Shown: piece after piece, positions 43,555 through 51,468 of the stretch
How the letters are laid out: the number at the start of each line of letters is the position of its first letter
Position numbering within the stretch: the first letter of the stretch is position 1
Position numbers and translations under genes: made by a program
DNA from: Salisediminibacterium beveridgei
GTDB lineage: Bacteria > Bacillota > Bacilli > Bacillales > Salisediminibacteriaceae
DNA: 64,000 nt
Direction: 5' to 3'
Assembly (NCBI RefSeq): GCF_001721685.1
Contig: NZ_CP012502.1
Coordinates: 2,046,001 to 2,110,000 of the forward strand
The notes under the pieces: model-generated
Seen by the model: the letters and a program-made list of their open reading frames with translations, nothing else
Told to the model about the DNA's origin: nothing
Databases searched by the model: none

Positions 43555-43743
43555 TTATGCTTCAAGACGAAGCCATTCATTTCGAAGTTCACTCAATTTT
43601 GATTTGCTCTCTTCTACCTGAAATGTTTCTTCTGCAACGATCGCATCGTAGAGTGTCTGAAGCTCGTAGTCGATCTCCAGCTTCAAAACCGGGATACGAT
43701 TCTCTCCGTCTTTCCGTCTGAGCGTCTGAATGACTTTTTCCAT
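43555..43743 (-). CDS. Small hypothetical protein (62 residues)
   Basis: A short acidic helical protein: MEKVIQTLRRKDGENRIPVLKLEIDYELQTLYDAIVAEETFQVEESKSKLSELRNEWLRLEA. No membrane segment or known motif is seen. GGAGAAA precedes the ATG and a terminator follows, supporting a real gene. By position between yktC and yktB it may be the counterpart of B. subtilis ykzI, but sequence alone does not prove this. Confidence 0.65.
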   Translation of the reverse strand: MEKVIQTLRRKDGENRIPVLKLEIDYELQTLYDAIVAEETFQVEESKSKLSELRNEWLRLEA

Positions 43744-44057
43744 TTTCTCCGCACCCCTTTTTAGTAGTTTTGTATTTCTTGACCGGCCAGCAGTTAATTA
43801 AAAGATTACCCATAATAATAAATTAAAAATTAGAATTTTGCAACTATTCTGTGATATTTATTTTTATGTTTCCCCTATTCTCAAAGAGCTAAACGTAATT
43901 GAGAAAAAAAACTCTTTTCTTTTTCTTAGACGAATCTTTTGTTAAAATGATTATTATCTCATATGTAAGCAAGTACCCGATTTGCATCATTATCAATCTT
44001 TATTATTATTTTTCATCTAAAGAAATTATTTAAAACCAGTACACAGGAGGAAAAGAC
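43744..44057. other. AT-rich intergenic region upstream of yktB
   Basis: About 310 bases between divergently transcribed genes with no ORF. An extended -10-like TGTTAAAAT (43940-43948) could serve yktB, but no -35 matches. GAGAAAAAAACTC (43901-43913) is a small palindrome. Nothing else stands out. Confidence 0.4.
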
Positions 44058-44684
44058 ATGAGTTTTAAAGGATTTGAAACAGAAGATTTTGACGCGTTTA
44101 ATATTGAGGATCTTGAAGGACGAATGGCCATGATCCAGGAAAGAATTCAACCGAAATTCCACGCTATCGCTGAAGATATTGCACCTGCATTATCTGAAAT
44201 GACAGGTCGTGAAATCCACCTGCACGTAGCAAAACACGCACGCCGGAAAGTGAATCCCCCGGCAGATACATGGTCAAGCTACTGTCATAATAAGCGAGGA
44301 TACAAACAGCACCCGCATTTTCAAATCGGTCTGTTTGATGACCATGTTTTCATTTGGCTCGCATTCATTTATGAACTGCCGCACAAACGGGAAATCGCGA
44401 ATCGTCTGATTGAAAACAAAACCTCCATCAAAGACCATGTCCCTGGAGATTTCATGATTTCCCTTGATCATACAAAAAAAGATGCAGAAGCATTAAAAGA
44501 TACCGATCTCGATGCCGGATTGCAACGATTTCGGGATGTTAAAAAAGGTGAATTCCTGATCGGACGTCAATTTGATGCGAATGATCCGATTTTACAGAAC
44601 GGGGACGCATTCATCGAGCATGCTATGGAAACGTTTAAAACACTCATCCCTGTTTATCAACTTGCCATGAGGGACGACTATTGA
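44058..44684 (+). CDS. yktB: YktB, DUF1054/UPF0637 protein
   Basis: A 208-residue soluble protein matching the UPF0637 family: FKGFETEDFDAFNIEDLEGRMAMIQERIQPKF, HVAKHARRKVNPPADTWSSYCHNKRGYKQHPHFQIGLFDDHVFIWLAFIYELP, and RFRDVKKGEFLIGRQF. The function is unknown. AGGAGG precedes the ATG. It converges on the yktA-like gene through a shared terminator. Confidence 0.9.
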   Translation: MSFKGFETEDFDAFNIEDLEGRMAMIQERIQPKFHAIAEDIAPALSEMTGREIHLHVAKHARRKVNPPADTWSSYCHNKRGYKQHPHFQIGLFDDHVFIWLAFIYELPHKREIANRLIENKTSIKDHVPGDFMISLDHTKKDAEALKDTDLDAGLQRFRDVKKGEFLIGRQFDANDPILQNGDAFIEHAMETFKTLIPVYQLAMRDDY

Positions 44685-44691
44685 TCAAAAC

Positions 44692-44726
44692 AAAAAGAGG
44701 TGCTCACATAATGCTGGCACCTCTTT
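44692..44726. terminator. Bidirectional terminator between yktB and yktA
   Basis: AAAGAGGTGC (44694-44703) pairs with GCACCTCTTT (44717-44726), with A residues before and T residues after, between convergent genes. Confidence 0.85.
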
Positions 44727-44762
44727 CATGTTAATTTTTCGTTCTTTCTGTGATTTCTCTCG

Positions 44763-45044
44763 TCATCTTTTCATTTTAATGGTATCCCCGGATTCCCCTT
44801 CTTTCGCTTTCTTCACCGTATGATAGGCAGACTGACCGGTTTGCTCTTCATAATCCTTGAAATGTTTCTTCTCTTCAGATTTAGCAGGCACTACTGCTTT
44901 GTAATGTCTGTAGAGCGTGATTAATAAATCACGCTCTACTCCTTTCCCGTAAGCCCGGTCAATCGCTTCGAAAAAATTCACCACGTCAATCACTTCTTCT
45001 GTTGACCATTCAATTGAAACCGGCAATTGAACTTCTTCGTTCAT
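44763..45044 (-). CDS. yktA: YktA, UPF0223 family protein
   Basis: A 93-residue protein with the UPF0223 pattern: PVSIEWSTEEVIDVVNFFEAIDRAYGKGVERDLLITLYRHYKAVVPAKSEEKKHFKDYEEQTGQSAYHTVKKAKEG. Its function is unknown. AGAGGGA precedes the ATG at 45042-45044, so the longer upstream reading is rejected. It is divergent from speA, as in B. subtilis. Confidence 0.9.
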   Translation of the reverse strand: MNEEVQLPVSIEWSTEEVIDVVNFFEAIDRAYGKGVERDLLITLYRHYKAVVPAKSEEKKHFKDYEEQTGQSAYHTVKKAKEGESGDTIKMKR

Positions 45045-45073
45045 TCTGCATCCCTCTGTTTCTCTCAGCATAT

Positions 45074-45101
45074 TTCACTGATCGTTGTTTTTTGTTATAC
45101 T
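45074..45101 (+). promoter_or_regulatory. Sigma-A-like promoter for speA
   Basis: TTCACT (45074-45079), a 16-base spacer and TATACT (45096-45101), with a TG one base upstream of the -10, precede speA by about 65 bases. Confidence 0.5.
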
Positions 45102-45166
45102 ATCATTCACTTCCAATTATGAATACAGTAACAGAAACCATAAAACTTGAAAAGGTGAGAAAATAC

Positions 45167-46684
45167 ATGAATCCAAGTAAACAAAAAGCTCTCGCTCAAA
45201 CGTATCATGAACGACAAAAACATACCCCCCTTTTCACTGGCCTTCTCAAGCACGCTGAACTGGAAACACAGCAGTTTCACATTCCCGGCCATAAAAGAGG
45301 AACAGGTATGGACCCCGAATTCCGGGAATTCCTCGGTAAAGATGTATTATCCATCGATCAGATTAATATTGAACCCCTCGATGATCTGCATCATCCGCAT
45401 GGTATCATCGACGAAGCTCAAAAACTGGCCGCAGAAGCATTCGGGGCAGACCATACTTTCTTCTCTGTTCAAGGCACAAGCGGTGCCATCATGACCATGA
45501 TCATGACGGCTTGTCATCCCGGAGACAAGATTATCGTTCCACGAAATGTGCATAAATCGATTATGTCTGCGATCGTATTCAGTGGCGCAAGACCGATTTT
45601 TATTCACCCGGAGCTTGATGAGCATCTCGGTATATCTCACGGGATCACGGTCCAAGCCGTAGAAAGGGCTCTGCATGTTCATCCAGATGCAAAAGGACTC
45701 CTGGTTATTAATCCGACATACTTCGGTATTTCTGCAAACCTCACCGAAATTGTGAGAGTGGCTCATAGCTACGATGTTCCAGTTCTTGTCGATGAAGCCC
45801 ACGGTGTGCATATACATTTCCATGATGATCTGCCTAGTTCAGCGATGCAGGCAGGTGCCGATATGGCCGCTACCAGCGTACACAAGCTCGGAGGTTCTTT
45901 AACCCAAAGTTCAGTATTGAATATCCAGGGCGATCGTGTGGGAGCTGAAAGGGTTCAGACCATAATCAGTATGCTCACAACGACATCCACATCTTACATC
46001 CTCCTCGCATCTCTTGACACGGCAAGACGTTTCCTTGCCATGGAAGGTGCTGCCGAGTTAGACAAGGTCATAAAATTAAGTGCTTATGCACGCGATGCTC
46101 TCAATAAAATTGAGGGAGTTCACTGTCCAGGAAATGAGATGATTGATCACAAGGCTCGATTTGATTATGACCCGACAAAACTCATCATCAGTATCAGTGA
46201 ACTCAACGTGAATGGCTATAAAGTCGAAACATGGCTCCGCGAGAACGAGAATTTGGAAGTGGAATTGTCCGATCTTTATAATATCCTGTGCATTTTAACC
46301 ATCGGTGACACTCAAAAAACCGTCGATGATCTGATTGCTGCTGTTTCACGAATGGCGGATCATTTCCGAAATATTGACAACAGTAGCAAAAGTCCCTATG
46401 CAGTCCAGGTTCCCAACATCCCGACACTTGCACTATCTCCGAGGGAAGCGTTTTATGCAGACACTGAAGTTGTCTCCCTGGAAAATGCCGCAGGACGCAT
46501 CAGTGCCGAATTCATTATGATCTACCCGCCGGGAATTCCGATTTTCATCCCCGGGGAAATTATTGAGATGGATAACATCGAGTATATCTTCCGTAATATG
46601 GACGCTGGCTTGCCTGTTCAAGGAACGGAAGACCCTACCGTGAGAACAATACGCGTGATTCAAGAAAGACGCGCCATTTTTTGA
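45167..46684 (+). CDS. speA: Orn/Lys/Arg decarboxylase family protein, probably arginine decarboxylase
   Basis: A PLP-dependent fold type I decarboxylase of 505 residues. It shows FHIPGHKRGTGMDPEFREFLG, QGTSGAIMTMIM, VINPTYFGISANL, VLVDEAHGVHIHF, the PLP-lysine region ATSVHKLGGSLTQSSVL, and a C-terminal domain with YPPGIPIFIPGE. The synteny next to yktA matches B. subtilis SpeA, which makes agmatine for polyamine synthesis. Lysine or ornithine specificity is not excluded by sequence. The reading frame is open upstream, but AAAGGTGAG marks the ATG at 45167. Confidence 0.88.
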   Translation: MNPSKQKALAQTYHERQKHTPLFTGLLKHAELETQQFHIPGHKRGTGMDPEFREFLGKDVLSIDQINIEPLDDLHHPHGIIDEAQKLAAEAFGADHTFFSVQGTSGAIMTMIMTACHPGDKIIVPRNVHKSIMSAIVFSGARPIFIHPELDEHLGISHGITVQAVERALHVHPDAKGLLVINPTYFGISANLTEIVRVAHSYDVPVLVDEAHGVHIHFHDDLPSSAMQAGADMAATSVHKLGGSLTQSSVLNIQGDRVGAERVQTIISMLTTTSTSYILLASLDTARRFLAMEGAAELDKVIKLSAYARDALNKIEGVHCPGNEMIDHKARFDYDPTKLIISISELNVNGYKVETWLRENENLEVELSDLYNILCILTIGDTQKTVDDLIAAVSRMADHFRNIDNSSKSPYAVQVPNIPTLALSPREAFYADTEVVSLENAAGRISAEFIMIYPPGIPIFIPGEIIEMDNIEYIFRNMDAGLPVQGTEDPTVRTIRVIQERRAIF

Positions 46685-46716
46685 TTGGATTCACTTGCTT
46701 ATCATCCAACTTTTTA

Positions 46717-46740
46717 AGACCACACCCCGTGGTTTTCTCT
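46717..46740 (+). terminator. Weak terminator-like hairpin after speA
   Basis: ACCAC (46719-46723) pairs with GTGGT (46729-46733), followed by TTTCTCTT. A stronger terminator follows at 46775. Confidence 0.4.
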
Positions 46741-46774
46741 TGCGTAATAGCTGAATATTCGTGATTTTCCAGAT

Positions 46775-46816
46775 TAAATCCCCTGAGCATTTCACACTCA
46801 GGGGATTATTTTTTTT
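46775..46816. terminator. Bidirectional terminator between speA and the DUF3055 gene
   Basis: AATCCCCTGAG (46777-46787) pairs with CTCAGGGGATT (46797-46807), followed by a long T run. Confidence 0.88.
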
Positions 46817-46821
46817 GCATA

Positions 46822-47118
46822 TTAATATTGCGCCTCCAGAATACTAGGAGGCAACACTGACCGGAAGAATTCCTGAAGAGCAACGGCATCCCGATCTTCA
46901 TGCACTTCAAACAAATCTTTAACATACTCAAGATCATCAAGATCATCGCGATTTAAAAGACTTGATCTCCCAGTTTGCATGCAGGTAATCATCGGTTTCC
47001 CAAAAAACAGCGTGGTAAAAACGATGCCAAAATCGAAACGGGCATTCTCCGTTGTCATCCCTACAAACTGAACATTGACGCGTTCTGCTTCGTCATATAA
47101 ACGGTCATAAAGTTCCAT
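46822..47118 (-). CDS. DUF3055-like small protein
   Basis: A 98-residue acidic protein: MELYDRLYDEAERVNVQFVGMTTENARFDFGIVFTTLFFGKPMITCMQTGRSSLLNRDDLDDLEYVKDLFEVH... The pattern VQFVGMTTENARFDFGIVFT plus a single domain of about 95 residues resembles the DUF3055 family of Bacilli. No function is known. AAGGAGGG precedes the ATG at 47116-47118. It lies 76 bases downstream of the next gene and may share its transcript. Confidence 0.7.
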   Translation of the reverse strand: MELYDRLYDEAERVNVQFVGMTTENARFDFGIVFTTLFFGKPMITCMQTGRSSLLNRDDLDDLEYVKDLFEVHEDRDAVALQEFFRSVLPPSILEAQY

Positions 47119-47194
47119 CAGTAATCCCTCCTTTTTTGATAGCAGTGAATTTATTATACAAAAATTCAGATAATTAATCAATACTAAAATATGC

Positions 47195-47635
47195 TCATTG
47201 AAAACGTCGACCTTTTGCCTTGATAAAGTGAACCAGTTCTTCTGCAAAAATGAAATCTTCGTCCGTTACTTCGTAATGTTCATCTGCAAGAATAATTTCG
47301 ATCAAAAAATGAATCCGCCCTCCCTCAATGACAGGGATCATGAAAATCTGCTGGCCATTTCTTTCAGTAACCACCAAATGCCCATATTCAGCAAGACGCT
47401 GGTACCCCGTTGTATCAGGCTGTATATTTTCATTATTCTGCGAGTCAAAATGATGAATCAGGCGTTTTAGGCCATTTCTTTCAAATCCGTATAAGTGAAC
47501 CTTTGCACATCCATTGGAGATATCATGAATCGCACTCAGGATCCGGATGATAAAATCATCACGATTTTTTGCATAATCATAGGATAATCCAATTTCCATC
47601 CGCATTTCGTCAAGCAGATCCGATTTATTATTCAT
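47195..47635 (-). CDS. Hypothetical protein, possibly GAF-like
   Basis: A soluble 146-residue protein without signal peptide. An N-terminal helix pair (SDLLDEMRMEIGLSYDYAKNRDDFIIRILSAIHDISNGC) leads into alternating strands (AKVHLYGFERNGLKRL, HLVVTERNGQQIFMIPVIEGGRIHFLIEIILADEHYEV) and a C-terminal helix (DEDFIFAEELVHFIKAKGRRF). The succession resembles a small GAF sensor domain, but I see no diagnostic motif. AGGTG is about eight bases before the ATG at 47633-47635. No B. subtilis counterpart is recognised. Confidence 0.6.
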   Translation of the reverse strand: MNNKSDLLDEMRMEIGLSYDYAKNRDDFIIRILSAIHDISNGCAKVHLYGFERNGLKRLIHHFDSQNNENIQPDTTGYQRLAEYGHLVVTERNGQQIFMIPVIEGGRIHFLIEIILADEHYEVTDEDFIFAEELVHFIKAKGRRFQ

Positions 47636-47786
47636 TGTTCCATCACCTGTCAATCCAGTTCAAACTGAACGTTTTGTCGATACTTAAAATGATCATAACA
47701 TACTCCATACTTTCGATTGAAGGTTTTGATGGGAAAAATCGAATCCATTGAAATGGTATCAGATCATCTATGAATAACCTGCACAT

Positions 47787-47819
47787 GAAAACGGTATACG
47801 ACGAGAGCGCATACCGTTC
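47787..47819 (-). terminator. Terminator after the M23 peptidase gene
   Basis: AACGGTAT (47790-47797) pairs with ATACCGTT (47811-47818). On the minus strand TTTCATG follows, so the T tract is short. Confidence 0.55.
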
Positions 47820-47833
47820 TATATTTGCGTTGA

Positions 47834-49006
47834 TTAAATTCCATCTCCCCAGAGTTCATGAATGATTTTCCGGGTTTCTTCAAGTGTATAAGGTTCATAA
47901 AACAGACGATCATAAATCAGTAAATCCTGATGCAAGTGAAGCCCACTGTTGTCTCCGTCTAATGCACCACTTGTTCCGCTGTTTCCCACATAGCCGATGA
48001 CAGTATCTTTGTCTACTGACATACCTGCCTCAATTTCTTCAGGTATCGAATCAAGATGGGCAAACCGGATCATAACACCATGGTCATACTGTACCCAGAC
48101 CTGCTGTCCTCTTAAACGGTCAAGAATATACTCCGGTGTGAAACCGACCTCTGCCGCTTTTGCCAAATCTTCATTCCGCACATCGTGAGAAGCATAATCT
48201 TCAAAATCAATGTCTGCTCTGACAACCGTCCCATCTGCCTGAGCGAGAATAGGAGTATCCGTATTGATTACCACTTCAGTAGTATAATCATACCAGTCAA
48301 TTCCTTCATGGTAACCATTGCGGTAATCACGCGGGGCTCCAGGAAGATGACTATCCACTGTACTGACAGAAGCATCCTCGATTGGCGACTGCAAAAATGA
48401 CAAGTATTCGATTATATCCTTCACTGACATGTCGTCATGGTGAAACACTTCACGGGGATCCTCCCAGGATTCGGTTATTTCGATGTCCCATTGAATATCC
48501 ACTGATTCGTCAGTTATTTCATACTCATGATCCAAAGCAGATTCAATAAATCCGACGGATACATATGCTTCTTCCTCGAAAAATTGAAATTCAAAATGCT
48601 CTTTAGGATGATGAATACCGTTGATTTGCAACACAGGCACTTCTTCGACTAAATAATAAAATCGGTTTTCCACCTGCAATTCTGCAGTTCGATGAATCTG
48701 ATCAACATTCAGCTCACCATCCAATGCCTCAGCCAAATCCGAAAGTGCTAAAAAGTCTTCTTCACCATTATAGTCGTGTAAAGGAAGTGACATGCTTTCA
48801 CCACTTTCCTCTTCTTCAACAGTATGATTGTTCTGATCGTTTTCAATTTGATCGGTATCATTTTGATCAGTCTCATTCGTGTCGTTCTTATGATTCTCAT
48901 TTTGATTTCCCGGATCAATTGAAAGCTCGTTGTTTTCCTGATTCTCTGCCTGACATCCCGTAAATAATATGAAAGCTGCCAAAATCATCAAGTTGCTGTA
49001 TCTCAT
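47834..49006 (-). CDS. M23 family peptidase lipoprotein
   Basis: A 390-residue secreted lipoprotein. The signal peptide ends in LFTGC (Cys18), followed by an Asn/Asp/Glu-rich linker (about 20-70), a copper-amine-oxidase-N-like domain (about 83-165), and a LytM/M23 domain with the zinc motif HEGID (His233, Asp237) and HLHQD (about 357-361). M23 enzymes cut peptidoglycan cross-bridges or regulate amidases. An unusual segment of about 50 residues (IDFEDYASHDVRNEDLAKAAEVGFTPEYILDRLRGQQ) sits inside the M23 domain. The gene follows a deacetylase lipoprotein by 24 bases, suggesting joint wall remodelling. AGAGGAG-type site is not obvious. Confidence 0.85.
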   Translation of the reverse strand: MRYSNLMILAAFILFTGCQAENQENNELSIDPGNQNENHKNDTNETDQNDTDQIENDQNNHTVEEEESGESMSLPLHDYNGEEDFLALSDLAEALDGELNVDQIHRTAELQVENRFYYLVEEVPVLQINGIHHPKEHFEFQFFEEEAYVSVGFIESALDHEYEITDESVDIQWDIEITESWEDPREVFHHDDMSVKDIIEYLSFLQSPIEDASVSTVDSHLPGAPRDYRNGYHEGIDWYDYTTEVVINTDTPILAQADGTVVRADIDFEDYASHDVRNEDLAKAAEVGFTPEYILDRLRGQQVWVQYDHGVMIRFAHLDSIPEEIEAGMSVDKDTVIGYVGNSGTSGALDGDNSGLHLHQDLLIYDRLFYEPYTLEETRKIIHELWGDGI

Positions 49007-49030
49007 TCATTCAGTCATCCTTTATTGATT

Positions 49031-49900
49031 TTATTTAATCGTGTCTGGATCCACAAATCCGTAGCCTTTTTCACGCAGCCCCTCTACAATGTCTTCAAGA
49101 GCTTCTTTCGTGAAATCGCGATCGTGCATGAGCAGGTTTGCTCCATCTCGAAGCAATTCTGTGTTCACCATGATATCAGCCAACGCATCTTTTTCCATAT
49201 ATTCTTCAAAGTAGTCATAACCGTATGTCCAATTCATCCATTGCATACCTTCATCTTCAACCACTTGTTTGCTGTAATCTGTATTCACACCAAAGGGAGC
49301 CCGGTAAAAACGCGGACGTTCACCAATGATTTCTTCGATCTTATCATTCAAGTCAACTATTTCATCATGTTGCTGCTCTTCAGAGATATTATTGAAATTG
49401 GGATGAGTCATAGAGTGATTTCCAATCTCAAAACCCAAATCATAAATTGCCTGAAGCTCTTCAGCACCTTCCTCACTGTTAATAAAATGCCCATTCACAA
49501 AAAAGATCGCAGGAACATCAAGTTCTTGGAGTATTTCTGCCATTTCAACGCCATGGTTATCTGGTGCATCATCAATCGTAAAGAGTACAACCTGTTCATC
49601 CGCATCATCAATCGGTCTGACAGTATGATCCGATTGCAATTCATAGAGAACTTCCAATTCTTCTGATTCAGCCTCTTCATGATTTTCTTCATTGTTTTGT
49701 TCATTGACTTCTTCATTGTCTTCTTCGTTATCATTTTCTTCGTTATTATTATTTGTCCCATTTTGATTCTGTGAAATATTTTCTTCAAGGGATTGATCAT
49801 TACCATTTATATTTCCGTTTTCGCTCCCGTTTCCGTTATTCTCAGCACCGCAAGCTGAAATGATTAGCAATGCAGTAATTGATATACTCAGTTTTCTCAT
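49031..49900 (-). CDS. Polysaccharide deacetylase lipoprotein
   Basis: A 289-residue lipoprotein: signal peptide ending IISAC (Cys17), a very acidic Asn/Glu linker (about 20-85), then a NodB-homology carbohydrate esterase 4 domain. Motif 1 reads TIDDAPDNHG (about 108-117), where the usual second position is Phe and the third Asp-Gly is Ala-Pro; motif 2 is HSMTH (162-166); motif 3 RAPFG (200-204). Family members deacetylate peptidoglycan GlcNAc or MurNAc. The changed motif 1 keeps both Asp residues. It is followed by the M23 lipoprotein, and upstream lies pdhD, so the pair looks inserted in the pdh-speA interval where B. subtilis has slp. Confidence 0.87.
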   Translation of the reverse strand: MRKLSISITALLIISACGAENNGNGSENGNINGNDQSLEENISQNQNGTNNNNEENDNEEDNEEVNEQNNEENHEEAESEELEVLYELQSDHTVRPIDDADEQVVLFTIDDAPDNHGVEMAEILQELDVPAIFFVNGHFINSEEGAEELQAIYDLGFEIGNHSMTHPNFNNISEEQQHDEIVDLNDKIEEIIGERPRFYRAPFGVNTDYSKQVVEDEGMQWMNWTYGYDYFEEYMEKDALADIMVNTELLRDGANLLMHDRDFTKEALEDIVEGLREKGYGFVDPDTIK

Positions 49901-50012
49901 GTTCGGATCTCCTCTTAGTGGTTATAATTTTTAGGTGCATTAAGATTTTAACACAGATCAACTGATTAAGGGGAAGATAATTCCACCATAATTTCACAAA
50001 TTTCAAATACCG

Positions 50013-50045
50013 AAAAAGGGCGCCTGCACGTCAATGCAAGCGCCT
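50013..50045 (-). terminator. Terminator after pdhD
   Basis: On the minus strand GGCGC-TTGCA pairs with TGCA-GGCGCC around a six-base loop and is followed by CTTTTT. It ends the pdhABCD transcript. Confidence 0.8.
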
Positions 50046-50055
50046 TGAATGATAT

Positions 50056-51465
50056 TTATTTCGTTACATGAATAGGCATACCGAGAGCCAATTCCGCAGT
50101 CTCCATCGTGATTTCACCCAATGATGGATGGGCGTGGATGGTCAACGACAGATCTTCAGCAGTCATACCCGCCTCAATAGCAACACACGCTTCTGAGATC
50201 ATGTCAGATGCATTATGTCCTGCTATTTGAACTCCGAGCACGAGCCCGTCTTCTTTGCGGGTGACCATCTTCATAAATCCTTCAGAGCTATTCAATGACA
50301 GCGCCCGACCATTCGCTTGGAAAGGGAATTTGGAGGCAATGACATCATATCCCTCATCTTTTGCTGCCTGTTCAGTCAGACCAACTTGTGCCAGTTCAGG
50401 ACCAGAGAAAACAACTTCAGGAATGGCTGTATAATCAATCTCCGTCTTTTCACCGGATATTGCATCAGCTGCCACTTTTGCTTCGTAGGATGCTTTGTGA
50501 GCCAAAGCAGGCCCCTCAACAATATCTCCAATAGCATAGATGTTAGAGACGGACGTCCGGCACTGTTTGTCGATCTTGACAAGTCCTTTTTCTGTCAATT
50601 CAACGCCGGCCTGCTCGAGCCCAAGCTCATCCGTGTTCGGGCGACGTCCGACCGTAACAAGCAGGACATTCCCTTCAAAGGTTTCTTCTTTTCCTTTGAC
50701 TTCGGCGGTGATTTTAACACCCGAATCAGTTTCTTCCATTTCCTGTGCAAAAGCTTCCGTCTTGATCTCGACACCCATGTTCTTCAACCGCTTGGAAACA
50801 AGCTGGCTCATCTGCTTTTCAAACCCAGGGAGGATCTGTTTCATCCCTTCAAGAATTGTCACTTCAGAGCCGAGATTGGCATAGGCCGAACCGAGTTCAA
50901 TACCAATGTATCCTCCACCGATTACCACCATTTTATCCGGTACTTCTTTCAGACCAAGAGCTCCTGTGGAAGACATGACTTTATCACTCCATTTAAATTT
51001 CGGCAATTCAATGGGTGAGGATCCAGTTGCGACGATGCAATTTTCAAACTTGTACGTCTGAGAAGATTTTTCATCCATAATCTTGACGGTTGTATCATCA
51101 ACAAAATAGGCTTCGCCTTTCACGATATCTACTTCATTGCCTTTGAGAAGTCCTTCCACACCGCCAGTTAATTTTTCGACAACGGACTGCTTCCACTGCT
51201 GAACTTTAGAGAAGTCCAGGTTGACTTTCTCTACTGAAATGCCCATATCATCAGAATTACCGGCATCATGATAACGATGTCCTGCTTCGATGAGGGCCTT
51301 GGATGGAATGCACCCAACATTCAAGCACACACCACCCATTTGCTCTTTCTCAACAATTGTCACTTTCTGTCCAAGCTGTGCGGCGCGAATGGCTGCCACA
51401 TAACCTCCAGGACCTGATCCGATGACCAGTGTATCCACTTCAATTGGAAAATCTCCTACTACCAT
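50056..51465 (-). CDS. pdhD: PdhD, dihydrolipoamide dehydrogenase (E3)
   Basis: The FAD disulphide oxidoreductase that reoxidises lipoamide with NAD+. It has the FAD motif [19 protein letters not shown], the redox pair in [17 protein letters not shown]-binding [20 protein letters not shown], and the dimer-interface HAHPSLGE with the catalytic His-Glu. It has 469 residues and is the last gene of pdhABCD. It probably also serves 2-oxoglutarate dehydrogenase. Confidence 0.97.
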   Translation of the reverse strand: MVVGDFPIEVDTLVIGSGPGGYVAAIRAAQLGQKVTIVEKEQMGGVCLNVGCIPSKALIEAGHRYHDAGNSDDMGISVEKVNLDFSKVQQWKQSVVEKLTGGVEGLLKGNEVDIVKGEAYFVDDTTVKIMDEKSSQTYKFENCIVATGSSPIELPKFKWSDKVMSSTGALGLKEVPDKMVVIGGGYIGIELGSAYANLGSEVTILEGMKQILPGFEKQMSQLVSKRLKNMGVEIKTEAFAQEMEETDSGVKITAEVKGKEETFEGNVLLVTVGRRPNTDELGLEQAGVELTEKGLVKIDKQCRTSVSNIYAIGDIVEGPALAHKASYEAKVAADAISGEKTEIDYTAIPEVVFSGPELAQVGLTEQAAKDEGYDVIASKFPFQANGRALSLNSSEGFMKMVTRKEDGLVLGVQIAGHNASDMISEACVAIEAGMTAEDLSLTIHAHPSLGEITMETAELALGMPIHVTK

Positions 51466-51468
51466 GGT

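Noticed and set aside
45002..45166. N-terminal extension of the arginine decarboxylase
   Set aside because: It overlaps the yktA coding region and the promoter, and a proper Shine-Dalgarno sequence marks the ATG at 45167.
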